Part shown: piece after piece, positions 54,497-64,000 of the stretch | Layout: each line of letters opens with the position of its first letter | Position numbering within the stretch: the first letter of the stretch is position 1 | NCBI GenBank assembly: GCA_016793115.1 | Contig: JAEUIN010000218.1 | Coordinates: 1 to 64,000 of the forward strand | Length of the DNA stretch: 64,000 nt | Reading direction: 5' to 3' | Origin: Planctomycetaceae bacterium | GTDB taxonomy: Bacteria; Planctomycetota; Planctomycetia; Pirellulales; PNKZ01 | Translations under genes and position numbers: made by a program | The notes under the pieces: generated by a model | What the model was told of the DNA's origin: nothing | The model's database searches: none | The model's input: only the letters and a program-made list of their open reading frames with translations

Positions 54497-55936
<1,440 letters not shown>

Positions 55937-55993
55937 TTGCGTAGAGCGGCGGGCGTGGTCGACGGAAACAGAGCCGACGATTATTGCCGGACG

Positions 55994-57166
55994 CTAGTCT
56001 TCGGCCGGCCCGAACAGCGCCAAGGAGGCCGTGAATCCGTGAAGAAAGTTTTTCCCGCCGACGGGGCCGATCTCTCCTTGCGCGAAAAAACCGGCAAGCG
56101 GAAGACCGGGCCACTCTCGTTGAACACATGCGGCGTCGTGGTCGGCGACGTCGAATAGCCGCGTGCCCCGCCCGTTGCAGGTGAAAAGTAATCCGCCTCG
56201 CGGCGTGAAGCCGGTCGCCGATTGCCGTAGCAAAGACTTCAATTCCGCGTCGGCGCTCTCGGCATCGCGAATGTGAAACTGAACGGTCTGACCGGGCCGG
56301 AGGTATTCGCCCACCGCGATCGCTCCTGTTTCGCGCTCGGCACCCATGCAGTTGCGAATCAAGAAGTCGCCGGGAGAAAAACGGTCTTGGTATTCGTTCA
56401 CCACCCGACCGACGTGCAACCCTTGCTGCATCAAGGCGCGATCTTCCTCGGAGAGGCCCGCGAAGATTTCTTGCACCTGTTGCAGCGGCGGGCGTCCGCC
56501 GAGCGACTGGATCCATTGCCGCTCGGCCGCCGTGACGACAAGCGGCATGCCGATCGGCCGGCAACCTTGCGAAACGACCGTGCGAATCGAGAGCGGGCCG
56601 TGCAGCAAGACGGCGACCGCGCCGTCGGAGAACGAACTGCCGTCGAGCGCCACGCGATTTCGCCCCGGACCGTGCGCGCCGCTCGCCATGCCGCCGACGA
56701 CGGGCACGCCCGGCCGATCCTCGTTGAGCCGCTCCAGCAACCAATCGGCCGGAAAACTGAACGGCTCTCCCAACACGATCAGGGCCGAGCCCGCTGGCCA
56801 CTCGCCGGCAAGCTTATCGGGCCAACCGTGAATCGCCGGGCCTTCCGGCGTGCGGGCAAACTCCAAGCGAATCGGTTCGACGACGACGCCGGGCAGTTGT
56901 GCGGCCCACACCGCGACGGACGGCTTACCTTCGATCTCGCGGTCGTTGCCGACGATGGATTCCCCCGTGCACGCGAGAGCGGAACGGGGCTTGAGCCGAT
57001 CCTGAATCCTTGCGGGAATTTCGTTCCCGGCGTCGCCGTAGGCATGGGAATAGAACGCCAAGACCAAATCGGGACGCTCACCCAACTTGGCGGCGACGGC
57101 GTCGCAAACTTCATCGACGGCGGCGGCAGAGTCGGCGTGAGTAGAAAGAGCGGCGGTGAATTGCAT
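55994..57166 (-). CDS. FIST N/FIST C sensory domain protein
   Basis: The product is 390 residues from ATG 57166 (MQFTAALSTHADSAAAV), which matches the usual family start; an in-frame GTG at 57208 would add fourteen residues. FIST_N (about 1-190) includes PDLVLAFYSHAYGD and SALACTGESIVGNDREIE. FIST_C (about 215-375) includes RPIGMPLVVTAAERQWIQSL, GDFLIRNCMGAERETGAIAV and LLFTCNGRGTRLFDVADHDA. The end LAGFFAQGEIGPVGGKNFLH is standard for the family, which binds small ligands, perhaps amino acids. Typically FIST is an input module of signalling proteins; here it is free-standing. It is encoded with photolyase and DJ-1/PfpI in the same direction. Confidence 0.95.
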   Translation of the reverse strand: MQFTAALSTHADSAAAVDEVCDAVAAKLGERPDLVLAFYSHAYGDAGNEIPARIQDRLKPRSALACTGESIVGNDREIEGKPSVAVWAAQLPGVVVEPIRLEFARTPEGPAIHGWPDKLAGEWPAGSALIVLGEPFSFPADWLLERLNEDRPGVPVVGGMASGAHGPGRNRVALDGSSFSDGAVAVLLHGPLSIRTVVSQGCRPIGMPLVVTAAERQWIQSLGGRPPLQQVQEIFAGLSEEDRALMQQGLHVGRVVNEYQDRFSPGDFLIRNCMGAERETGAIAVGEYLRPGQTVQFHIRDAESADAELKSLLRQSATGFTPRGGLLFTCNGRGTRLFDVADHDAACVQREWPGLPLAGFFAQGEIGPVGGKNFLHGFTASLALFGPAED

Positions 57167-57271
57167 GAATGTCGTCGGAGCGAGCGCGTGTCGAGACACA
57201 AGCGTCACATTATAGACGACCGGCGGGGCTCGGTCGCCGACTCCCGACGCAACGGCACGCGCAATCGGCCG

Positions 57272-58633
57272 CTATTGCGTGTTGCGGGCCACGGAGAGAT
57301 GCCCGTATAGAGTTTCGGTCCCGCGAACGATGTAGAACTTCACCGGTTCCAGCGTGCCGAAATCGGGCCGGTCGAGTATGTAGTTCACGTTGTCGGACGT
57401 GATGGTTTCCCAGATGTGCATGCCGACGAGGATATCGCCGCGGCGGATGCCTTGCTTCGCGGCCGGGCCGTCGACACGGACGTCGGTCACGACGAGTCCG
57501 CCGCGATACTTCGTGCGGTACGCTTGAAACTGCCGTTGCGGAACGGCTTCAAGTTTCAGGCCGAGGATCGTCCAAAACCGATCACCTTCGGCGAGCCCGC
57601 CGTCGAGCGTCGGGCGATTACGTTCGGGGAGCGAGGCGAGCGTGAGGTCGATGGTTTCGACCTTGGAATCGCGCTCGATCGTGAGCGGCACCGCGGCGCC
57701 GGGCTGTTTGCCGATGAGAGCCCGCTCGATATCGAGCACCCGAAACACGGGTCGCGAGGCGACGGACTTGATGATGTCGCCCGAGCGGAGACCGATCCGT
57801 TCGGCGGGGCTTTCCGCCAGCACCTCTTTGATGAGCGCTCCGTCGATCGTCGGCTTGGCATTTTCGACGATGAGGCCGTGCCAGGTGCGGTCGATGCGGC
57901 GCGTGCTGAGGAGATCGGTGGCGACGTTCAAGGCGTTGTCGATCGGAATGGCGAAGCCGATGCCTTGAGCTCCGGCCCGCACGGCGACGTTGATGCCGAT
58001 CATGTCGCCGTCGATGTTCAAAAGCGGACCGCCGGAGTTGCCCGGATTGATGCTGGCGTCTGTCTGGATCAGGTCTTGATAGCTTTGCGTGTCGCTCACT
58101 TGGACGGAGCGGTGCAAGGCGCTGATGATGCCCTGCGTGACCGTGTGTTCGTAGCCGAAGGCGTTGCCTACGGCGATGACCGTCTCGCCGGTCATGAGAT
58201 CGGCCGAGGTTCCGATGCGGATCACCGTCAGCGGCTGAGCGGAGTCGATCTTGATGATCGCTAAGTCGGTCTTGGGATCGTGCGAAACGAGCGCCGCGAC
58301 GAAGGTTTGCTCGTCGTGAGTCGTGACGAGGATCTTCTTGACCCCGTCGACGACGTGGTGATTGGTGATGATATAGCCGCGTTCATCGATGATGACGCCG
58401 GTCCCCATTCCATTCACGCGGCGCCGATCGCCGGGAGCGGCGGAAGCCGCATCGCCGACGAGCTTTTCGCCATGGATGTTGACGATCGACGGACGAGCGC
58501 TTTGGACCGCGCGGACCAGCGGCGTCATTCGCAGTTCCGAGGCCCAGGCTCCGTCCCAGAGGCATCCGAGCGTTGCGATGACCGCCGCCGCGGCACGCAA
58601 ACACGAGATAAGGCGTGTGGACGACACGGGCAT
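57272..58633 (-). CDS. Secreted HtrA/Do-type serine protease with two PDZ domains
   Basis: The product is 453 residues from ATG 58633, which gives a signal peptide (LISCLRAAAAVIATLGCLWDG). The open frame continues to 58789 but the extension is Arg-rich. Protease domain: His in ITNHHVVDGV (~93), Asp in KTDLAIIKID (~125), Ser in NPGNSGGPLL (~200). PDZ1 (about 250-340) includes SPAERIGLRSGDIIKSV. PDZ2 (about 360-445) includes GGLVVTDVRVDGPAAKQGIR and RGDILVGMHIWE. The enzyme differs in architecture from the anchored, single-PDZ paralogue at 13369-14607. It probably degrades misfolded periplasmic proteins. It has no operon partner. Confidence 0.94.
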   Translation of the reverse strand: MPVSSTRLISCLRAAAAVIATLGCLWDGAWASELRMTPLVRAVQSARPSIVNIHGEKLVGDAASAAPGDRRRVNGMGTGVIIDERGYIITNHHVVDGVKKILVTTHDEQTFVAALVSHDPKTDLAIIKIDSAQPLTVIRIGTSADLMTGETVIAVGNAFGYEHTVTQGIISALHRSVQVSDTQSYQDLIQTDASINPGNSGGPLLNIDGDMIGINVAVRAGAQGIGFAIPIDNALNVATDLLSTRRIDRTWHGLIVENAKPTIDGALIKEVLAESPAERIGLRSGDIIKSVASRPVFRVLDIERALIGKQPGAAVPLTIERDSKVETIDLTLASLPERNRPTLDGGLAEGDRFWTILGLKLEAVPQRQFQAYRTKYRGGLVVTDVRVDGPAAKQGIRRGDILVGMHIWETITSDNVNYILDRPDFGTLEPVKFYIVRGTETLYGHLSVARNTQ

Positions 58634-58886
58634 GGAACGCTCGTCGCGGTGGGTGGCAGATGACTGTGTCGCATGCCGTCGCCGGGCGCAGTTCGAGCCG
58701 GGCCGGGCGATAGCATGACGATCAGGACGTTTCATCGGCCCCGTCGAAACAGGCCCTTCAGCGGGCGATAGCGGGGCGGTACAGAACACCTAGTTTCCCA
58801 ACCGATTGCGACGAAAGCAGGCGACTCTGCGAGATTTACCGTATATCTCGGCGGGGTTTGTGCCGAGCGCTGCGGTTTGCTGTGCG

Positions 58887-59618
58887 CTAAGATCGACGAC
58901 GTGTCGCCGTTCTCCACTGCACGCCGTTTTTCTGCTGTCGCGAAAGACTCGAAGTTGCGAGCGACGGCATCGGGCCGCCGCTTACGTCAGCCGGAGCTTG
59001 TCCAAGGGATTCTTCATACCCAAGGCGACTGACGTCGCCATCCGCTTCGCTCGCGGCGAAGTTTTCCGAATCCTCAGAGGCGAATTCGAGCTCCGCCGAC
59101 GACTTACGGACCATTTGCCCGTCCGATGTCGGCCGGCGACGAGAGGTGGACGACGGTGGCGGAAGCTGCGAAGCCTGAGGAATCGGTGGGCCGGCGAGTT
59201 CTGGTCCGTAAACGCCGCCTTGCGGTTCGAACACAGGTCGAGTCGGCACCGGATGGAACCGCGATTGAGCGGCGGGGGAAGGTTCCGGAGGTGCCGGCAT
59301 TCCTTCGCCCTCTGGTCCATAGCTTCCTCCGCCCGCCGCGGGATCGTAGCCGGCGGCACCATAGCGATTCATACAGGCCGAACAATGACATCCGCTTCCG
59401 CCTGCCGTAGTGCAAGTCGTCGCGCAATCCGTCGAACAGCACTCGCCTCCGTAAGTCGGGCCGTTCGAGGTCATGTGCGGCACTCGATTGAGTTCGAGCG
59501 ACCAATCGCCGCGTAACACGAGTCCCTTGCGCTGAAAGCAACAACAGCCGCCGGAAGCGAGCGTTGCGAGAATGACGACCGCCGAAAGCCGGTACGAGTA
59601 CTTAAAGTGCATTCGCAT
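58887..59618 (-). CDS. Cys-rich secreted protein, family not recognised
   Basis: The product is 243 residues from ATG 59618, with AGGGGG 8 bases upstream; an in-frame ATG at 59633 is the alternative. The hydrophobic signal ends LASGGCCCF, a loose lipobox, so it may be a lipoprotein (uncertain). A Cys/Gly-rich stretch follows (GGECCSTDCATTC, then GSGCHCSACMN, about 60-85). The rest is Pro/Gly/Ser-rich and low complexity up to SLATSSLSR. The Cys-rich part could be cross-linked or metal-binding, which would suit planctomycete envelope proteins. No function can be assigned. It is divergent from the peptide-ABC genes. Confidence 0.7.
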   Translation of the reverse strand: MRMHFKYSYRLSAVVILATLASGGCCCFQRKGLVLRGDWSLELNRVPHMTSNGPTYGGECCSTDCATTCTTAGGSGCHCSACMNRYGAAGYDPAAGGGSYGPEGEGMPAPPEPSPAAQSRFHPVPTRPVFEPQGGVYGPELAGPPIPQASQLPPPSSTSRRRPTSDGQMVRKSSAELEFASEDSENFAASEADGDVSRLGYEESLGQAPADVSGGPMPSLATSSLSRQQKNGVQWRTATRRRS

Positions 59619-59778
59619 ATTGCCCCCTAACATTGCGGATCGATCTCGAGCGAGTTCGACCCTTAGGGACTCATCGTCCGACGAGCGCCGCTAAATTGAG
59701 CACAACCGGCAAAGTCGACGCCGCCGGAAGAGTCGGGCCCGTGTGAAACGTGTCCTCCATCGGAACGGTGAGGTCGTG

Positions 59779-59808
59779 TTGACCGAGAAAGCGTCGCCGC
59801 GCTACAAT
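59779..59808 (+). promoter_or_regulatory. Strong sigma70-type promoter for the peptide ABC genes
   Basis: TTGACC (59779-59784, 5 of 6), an 18-base spacer and TACAAT (59803-59808, 5 of 6). The leader to the TTG start at 59882 is about 67 bases. It is the best promoter match in the window after the SGNH operon's -35. Confidence 0.62.
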
Positions 59809-59881
59809 CCTAAGGCTAACTCCGAAAAGAGCTTGCGCACGGCGCGGGCCCATTCGACCGCTCCCGCTCGAGGCTGCCATC

Positions 59882-60913
59882 TTGCCTGAATCGCCGATTC
59901 TCGAAGTCCGCGACTTGCGAACCTATTTCAACACCGAACACGGGACGGCCCGCGCCGTCGACGGCATCTCCTTTTCGCTCTCGGCCGGTCGCACGTTGGC
60001 ACTCGTGGGCGAGAGCGGCTGCGGCAAGACCGTCACGTCGCTGAGCATTCTCAAGCTGATCGCAATGCCGCCGGGCGAAATCGTTTCCGGCCAAATACTT
60101 CTCGCCGGGCGAGATTTGGTATCGCTCTCGGAGCCGGAAATGCGGTCCGTCCGCGGCGGTCAGGCAGCCATGATCTTTCAGGAGCCGGGAACGAGTCTCA
60201 ATCCGGTCTTCACGATCGGCGACCAGATCGGCGAGGCGATTCGCCTGCATCGCAAGCTGCCGAAATCCGAGGTCCGGCGCGAAGTGCTGCGGCTGCTCGG
60301 AGAGGTGCGGATGAGCGAACCGGAACGCCGTATCGATCAATATCCGCACGAACTTTCCGGCGGCATGAAGCAGCGGGCCATGATCGCAATGGCGCTTTCG
60401 TGCAATCCGCGGCTGATCATCGCCGACGAGCCGACCACGGCGCTCGATGTGACGATTCAGGCCCGCATTTTGGAACTCTTGCGTCAGATGCGCGAGACGC
60501 ATGGTACCGCTGTGTTGCTGATTACTCACGATCTAGGCGTGGTCGCGGAAACGGCCGACGACGTCGTCGTGATGTATGCCGGCAAGGTTGCGGAACAAGG
60601 CGACGTCCACTCGGTTTTCGCGAAGCCGTCGCATCCGTACACCATCGGGCTGTTCAAGAGTCTCCCGCGCGTCGATCGGAGCGACGACCGGCTCCAAGCC
60701 ATTCCGGGCAATGTGCCGTCGCCGACGAAATTCCCCGAGGGATGCCGATTTCGAACCCGTTGCCCCTTGGCCGTCGCCAAGTGCACGGAGGAGCCGCCGT
60801 TGATCGACGTCGGCGGAGGACATCGTTCCGCTTGTTGGTTCGCCGAGGAACTGGCCGCCGGCCGGCCGGTGGAATTCGCTCCCGTCGGCGCGGCTGCCGG
60901 AGGTGCGGCATGA
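59882..60913 (+). CDS. Peptide/oligopeptide ABC transporter ATPase (DppD/OppD-like)
   Basis: The product is 343 residues. The start is TTG 59882, unusual; no in-frame ATG or GTG precedes the conserved start [20 protein letters not shown], so TTG is favoured. Walker A GESGCGKT (about 43-50), Q-loop [10 protein letters not shown], signature LSGGMKQR, Walker [15 protein letters not shown] and switch His in LLITHDLG are all intact. The C-terminal oligopeptide HPY extension ([20 protein letters not shown]) assigns it to the dipeptide/oligopeptide family. The stop overlaps the next gene's ATG. No permease or binding-protein gene lies in the window. Confidence 0.95.
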   Translation: MPESPILEVRDLRTYFNTEHGTARAVDGISFSLSAGRTLALVGESGCGKTVTSLSILKLIAMPPGEIVSGQILLAGRDLVSLSEPEMRSVRGGQAAMIFQEPGTSLNPVFTIGDQIGEAIRLHRKLPKSEVRREVLRLLGEVRMSEPERRIDQYPHELSGGMKQRAMIAMALSCNPRLIIADEPTTALDVTIQARILELLRQMRETHGTAVLLITHDLGVVAETADDVVVMYAGKVAEQGDVHSVFAKPSHPYTIGLFKSLPRVDRSDDRLQAIPGNVPSPTKFPEGCRFRTRCPLAVAKCTEEPPLIDVGGGHRSACWFAEELAAGRPVEFAPVGAAAGGAA

Positions 60914-61968
60914 GCGCCCCGCAAACACTCGACGAAGCGCCGTCGCCGGCCGACGCGACCGACGAATCGCTGCTCGTTGTGCGCGATCTCTGTAAGTATT
61001 TTCCGGTGCGGCGCGGCCTATTCTCGCGCATCCGCCAGTGGGTCAAAGCCGTCGACGGAGTGAGTTTCCGGATCCGTCGGGGCGAAACGCTCGGATTAGT
61101 CGGAGAAAGCGGTTGCGGAAAAACGACGATCGGAAGGACCGTGCTACGGCTCACGCCGCCCACGTCGGGCTCGGTGCTATTCAACGGCGAAGACGTGCTG
61201 CAAATGCCGCGCAGCCGGCTCTACGAGTTGCGTCCGAAGATGCAGATCATCTTTCAAGATCCGTATGGTTCGCTGAATCCGCGCATGACCGTCGGCGGTG
61301 CGGTGGCCGAGCCGTTGAAGATTCACGGCGCGACGAAGGGAGCGGCCTTGCGCGAGCGCGTTGCGAAATTGCTTGAGCATGTCGGCATGCCGGGTGACGC
61401 GCAATTTCGCTATCCCCATGAATTCAGCGGCGGGCAGCGGCAGCGAATCGGCATCGCGCGGGCGCTGGCGCTCAATCCCAGCTTCATTGTTTGCGACGAG
61501 CCGACCAGTGCGCTCGATGTTTCGATCCGGGCGCAAGTCATTAATCTGTTGCAAGATCTGCAACGGGAGCACCGGCTCAGCTACCTCATGATCAGCCACG
61601 ATCTGGGGGCCGTGCGACACATTAGCCATCACGTGGCGGTCATGTACTTGGGGCGAATCGTCGAACAGGCGCCGACGACGGAGCTTTACGACCGTTCACG
61701 CCATCCCTATACCCGCGTTTTACTCTCGGCGATACCGGTTCCCGACCCGACGAAACGCCGCGTGCGTGTGACGGCGGCCGATGACGAAATTCCGTCGCCG
61801 ATCAACGTCCCCAGCGGCTGCGCATTTCACCCCCGCTGCCCGCTGTATGCCTTGCTTGGTAGGCCGGAACGATGTCGCGCGGAACTGCCGGAATTAGCGC
61901 CGGTTGCGACAGGATCATCGCATCTCGCCCGCTGTCACTATCACGATGAGATCGACAAGCTGTCGTAG
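60910..61968 (+). CDS. Peptide/oligopeptide ABC transporter ATPase (DppF/OppF-like)
   Basis: The product is 352 residues from ATG 60910, overlapping the previous stop in ATGA. The DppF-type insertion [20 protein letters not shown] before Walker A is present. Walker [11 protein letters not shown]-loop [14 protein letters not shown], signature [20 protein letters not shown], Walker [12 protein letters not shown] and switch His in [11 protein letters not shown] are intact. HPY extension: [20 protein letters not shown], with the three spaced Cys. It pairs with the upstream ATPase as a heterodimer energising peptide or nickel-type uptake. The transmembrane subunits must be elsewhere. The convergent TPR gene follows 16 bases later. 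Confidence 0.95.
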   Translation: MSAPQTLDEAPSPADATDESLLVVRDLCKYFPVRRGLFSRIRQWVKAVDGVSFRIRRGETLGLVGESGCGKTTIGRTVLRLTPPTSGSVLFNGEDVLQMPRSRLYELRPKMQIIFQDPYGSLNPRMTVGGAVAEPLKIHGATKGAALRERVAKLLEHVGMPGDAQFRYPHEFSGGQRQRIGIARALALNPSFIVCDEPTSALDVSIRAQVINLLQDLQREHRLSYLMISHDLGAVRHISHHVAVMYLGRIVEQAPTTELYDRSRHPYTRVLLSAIPVPDPTKRRVRVTAADDEIPSPINVPSGCAFHPRCPLYALLGRPERCRAELPELAPVATGSSHLARCHYHDEIDKLS

Positions 61969-61984
61969 CTCGCCTGAACCGCCG

Positions 61985-62500
61985 TTAGACGGTGACGCTC
62001 GTGAGCGATTGAAATTCGGGATCTTCCCGCACCGGATCGAAATCGCTTTCGCCCGCGATAAGATCGCGGTAATCCGGATCGAGCCGTAGTGCCTCGCTTA
62101 GGTAGTCGCAGGTGCGACGCTTGTCGCCGTTCAGGCTCCAATAGCAGGCCAGGTTGTAGTGTAGTATGGCTTGCTTGGCATCGATGGCCAGCGCCTTTTC
62201 CAGGGCTTCAATGGCGCGATCCAACCGCCCGGTACGCTTATAGCACCAGCCGAGTGCGAGATAGATATCGATCTTGCTCGGCTTTTTGTCGGCCGAAGCT
62301 TCAAGGGCTTCGATCGCTTCGGCGAACCGACCTTGGGCTCGGAACGCTTCGCCCAACAAGTAGAGCTGAATGCCTCGAAACGTGCCCGGTTCATCGATCT
62401 TTTCCAGGGTCTGAATTGCCAATTGAGGCAAACCCAGCTCAAGGTAGCCCTCGGCTTCCCGCAGCAATCGTTGATAGCGAATGCGATTGTGAAGCGACAC
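61985..62500 (-). CDS. Tetratricopeptide-repeat protein
   Basis: The product is 171 residues, all helical. Four TPR-like units are visible: GYLELGLPQLAIQTLEKID, LGEAFRAQGRFAEAIEALEA, LGWCYKRTGRLDRAIEALEK and YNLACYWSLNGDKRRTCDYL. These show the W/L-G-Y-A-P spacing of TPRs. The C-terminal 35 residues (EALRLDPDYRDLIAGESDFD) end the array. No signal or membrane segment is evident. TPR proteins are protein-binding adaptors, partner unknown. Similar short TPR proteins occur widely in planctomycetes. Confidence 0.88.
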   Translation of the reverse strand: MSLHNRIRYQRLLREAEGYLELGLPQLAIQTLEKIDEPGTFRGIQLYLLGEAFRAQGRFAEAIEALEASADKKPSKIDIYLALGWCYKRTGRLDRAIEALEKALAIDAKQAILHYNLACYWSLNGDKRRTCDYLSEALRLDPDYRDLIAGESDFDPVREDPEFQSLTSVTV

Positions 62501-62901
62501 GGCCGATAACCCTCACCGATTCCCGAACGAAGCCGGCTTTCTGAGCGCGAAGACTGGATTCTCTCGCCGTACGACTGCGTTCTGTCGTGCGAGCGAAATC
62601 TGCTCCTCTGTGTCTAATACTATTCCAGCCGGCCCGGCGGAAAAGCCCAAAATACTTCCGAGCGCATTGCCTCATATCGGACGTTTACCCGGCGCGATAT
62701 TATCCAGAATCGAGTTTGTCGCGGCAAAGTTTCGAACGCAACCGCTCGCGCCTAGCGGGTTTCTGTGGAATTCAAACGACTCAACGCCTCGCAGCTTGAG
62801 GTTCGCGCGCACGGTCGTCGCGCCACCGATATTCGATCTTCGTAAAACCGCAGCGGTTTGGCTGCGGTTGCGGGCGAGAATCGCGACGAACTGCCGCTCG
62901 G
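62501..62901. other. 401-bp intergenic region
   Basis: It lies between the 5' end of the TPR gene and the 3' end of the HDOD gene. Apart from the HDOD terminator at 62839-62869 I see no gene, repeat or RNA. The small frames in this region are Arg/Ser-rich and unsupported. Confidence 0.5.
62839..62869 (-). terminator. Likely intrinsic terminator of the HDOD gene
   Basis: Minus strand: AACCGCAG (62869-62862), an 8-base loop and CTGCGGTT (62853-62846), an exact 8-base stem, continuing TTACG. Including the stem's end, four consecutive T occur. It is 33 bases past the HDOD stop. Confidence 0.55.
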
Positions 62902-63822
62902 CTAGGCCGCGGCTATCGGCTCTGCGACGCCGCCGAAGCGGGCCACGAGCGGCAGCGCCGGAATCTCCAACTGAAGCGTTGGGCCGAATTCCGCGAAATC
63001 GCGGTCGACCTCCCCCAGCAACTCTTCCGATGGGGCCGCTTCGGGCCCGACGAGCCGCGAATAGAAGTCGATGAACCGGTCACGCTCGGTCCATTCTGCG
63101 TCGAGCACGGATGGCAGTAGCGACGACAGGGCGACGACTGCGGCGTGACGCGGAATCGGAGCTTCGCCGAATACGGTCTCGATCGTCGTGTGCCGCCGAA
63201 TCAATTCTCCTAACACCGGCGGAAGATTCCAAATCGAGGTCAACCGGGCGGCCGCTTCCGCGTGGTCCCAGCCGAACGCGGCCCGCTCCAATCGGCTGAG
63301 CGCGTAGCCGCGCGTGCGGCGGGCGTCGATCAGAGCGTCATACTCGCGGGGCAACGCTTTCGCGAGAATCGGCATCGCGAGATCTTGCAGCAAAGCCGCG
63401 GCGAACAAGTCTTCCGATTCCTTTGGTGCGATCCGCTTGGCCAGCGCCCGGGCCAATAACCCGCGGCGCAGCGAATCCTGCCGGAGGCTCTTCAAATCGA
63501 ACGGCCCCGATTTGGGATTCGGCATTACGCTGAAGACGGCCGTCCAAAGCACGAAGTTTTTCACCGTCCGCGCGCCCAGCAAGCTCACGGCCTGCTTCAC
63601 GCTCTTCACTTCGCGAGCAAAGCCGAAATACGACGAATTGACGAACTTCAGCAATTGGGCGGTGAGGCCGGGATCGGCTTCGATCGGTGCGGCGAATTCG
63701 CCGGGGCCGTTTTTGGGATCTTTGGCGAGTTCCATCAATCGCATCGCGCTCTGCGGCAACGCCGGAAGCTGATGGCCGGTGAGAATCTTGTCGAGATCAA
63801 GCGGTTGGACCGGGGCGCCCAT
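62902..63822 (-). CDS. HDOD domain-containing signalling protein
   Basis: The product is 306 residues from ATG 63822 (MGAPVQPLDLDKIL); an upstream extension of the frame is Arg-rich and not typical. The HDOD domain (about 15-235) starts LPALPQSAMRLMELAKDP, then IEADPGLTAQLLKFVNSSYF and KQAVSLLGARTVKNFVLW. Further on are ALLQDLAMPILAKALPRE and FGWDHAEAAARLTSIWNLPP, then GELIRRHT. HDOD is a divergent HD fold found in regulators of chemotaxis, stress and nucleotide signalling, usually without enzyme activity. The HD dyad itself is not kept as in true phosphodiesterases. No receiver or GGDEF is attached. Confidence 0.94.
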   Translation of the reverse strand: MGAPVQPLDLDKILTGHQLPALPQSAMRLMELAKDPKNGPGEFAAPIEADPGLTAQLLKFVNSSYFGFAREVKSVKQAVSLLGARTVKNFVLWTAVFSVMPNPKSGPFDLKSLRQDSLRRGLLARALAKRIAPKESEDLFAAALLQDLAMPILAKALPREYDALIDARRTRGYALSRLERAAFGWDHAEAAARLTSIWNLPPVLGELIRRHTTIETVFGEAPIPRHAAVVALSSLLPSVLDAEWTERDRFIDFYSRLVGPEAAPSEELLGEVDRDFAEFGPTLQLEIPALPLVARFGGVAEPIAAA

Positions 63823-64000
63823 GGAAGTGTCTCTGCGAACTTCGAAGCGGAAGTGACGCGGTCGTGCCGGTATGTCGAGCCGTGGCAAGCCGCAATGCAA
63901 AGCTAGGTCATGGCCTCGGCGGGGGCAAACACGGGTGAGCCTAATTGCACGGCGGCGAGAAGCGACGTTGCCCCGCGGCAACGAGCGGTTGCCTTTCGGC

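Noticed and set aside
59671..59880. 69-codon minus-strand frame upstream of the peptide ABC genes
   Set aside because: It overlaps the strong promoter at 59779-59808, lacks a ribosome site and has no recognisable motif.

Overview
The window is high-GC bacterial chromosome and almost certainly comes from a planctomycete, probably Pirellulales-like. The evidence is the density of families typical of that phylum: DUF1501, DUF1552, a multi-domain DUF1587/1595/1592/1588/1585 cytochrome-type protein, DUF1080, a DUF1559 core, a secreted sulfatase and many secreted or membrane proteins of unknown family. Short hairpin-forming intergenic repeats fit the same picture. I find 44 protein genes, one of them a 29-codon ORF. 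I see no rRNA, no convincing tRNA, no CRISPR array, and no transposase or phage gene. The first ~140 bases are homopolymer-rich and look like a contig end or low-quality sequence.

Layout. 1-9.5 kb: a small membrane protein, a Spy-like secreted protein, a lone DUF1501 protein between two mirror-symmetric composite palindromic elements, a polytopic membrane protein, a long secreted protein ending in a DUF1559 core, and a DUF1080 protein followed by a strong terminator. 9.7-18 kb: a 1129-residue membrane protein of unknown family, an HtrA protease, leucyl/phenylalanyl-tRNA-protein transferase (aat), a Tat-type secreted protein and a HEAT-repeat protein. 18-24.5 kb: a minus-strand operon of DUF1592-type protein, DUF1552 protein and two adjacent paralogous secreted proteins, with a perfect inverted repeat inside its putative promoter. 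24.8-31.3 kb: an SH3b protein, leuS and a ClC-type chloride channel/exchanger with CBS domains.

31.6-36.6 kb: circularly permuted ATP-grasp, alpha-E and transglutaminase-like proteins (a known conserved trio), then a convergent sulfatase with an unusual active-site signature. 36.8-40.7 kb: an SGNH hydrolase, a NodU/CmcH-type carbamoyltransferase, SxtJ-family and SxtK/DUF5989-family proteins. This compact operon is bounded by a consensus-like promoter and a perfect intrinsic terminator. 40.8-43.1 kb: a NupG-like transporter plus a sialidase-like protein. 43.1-47.3 kb: kaiC, kaiB and a PAS hybrid histidine kinase in one operon. There is no kaiA, and KaiC keeps all three phosphosite positions and carries a C-terminal coiled coil.

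48-64 kb: pyruvate carboxylase, a GT87-like membrane glycosyltransferase, two small proteins, a DJ-1/PfpI protein, a photolyase, a FIST sensory protein, a two-PDZ HtrA protease, a Cys-rich secreted protein, two peptide-ABC ATPases with a good sigma70-type promoter, a TPR protein and an HDOD protein.

The most interesting systems are the KaiC-KaiB-hybrid kinase operon (a possible KaiA-independent timer), the SGNH-carbamoyltransferase-SxtJ-SxtK cassette, the paralogue-bearing DUF1592/DUF1552 operon, and the mirrored palindromic elements around the DUF1501 gene. Family assignments come from reading motifs by eye. No database search was run.
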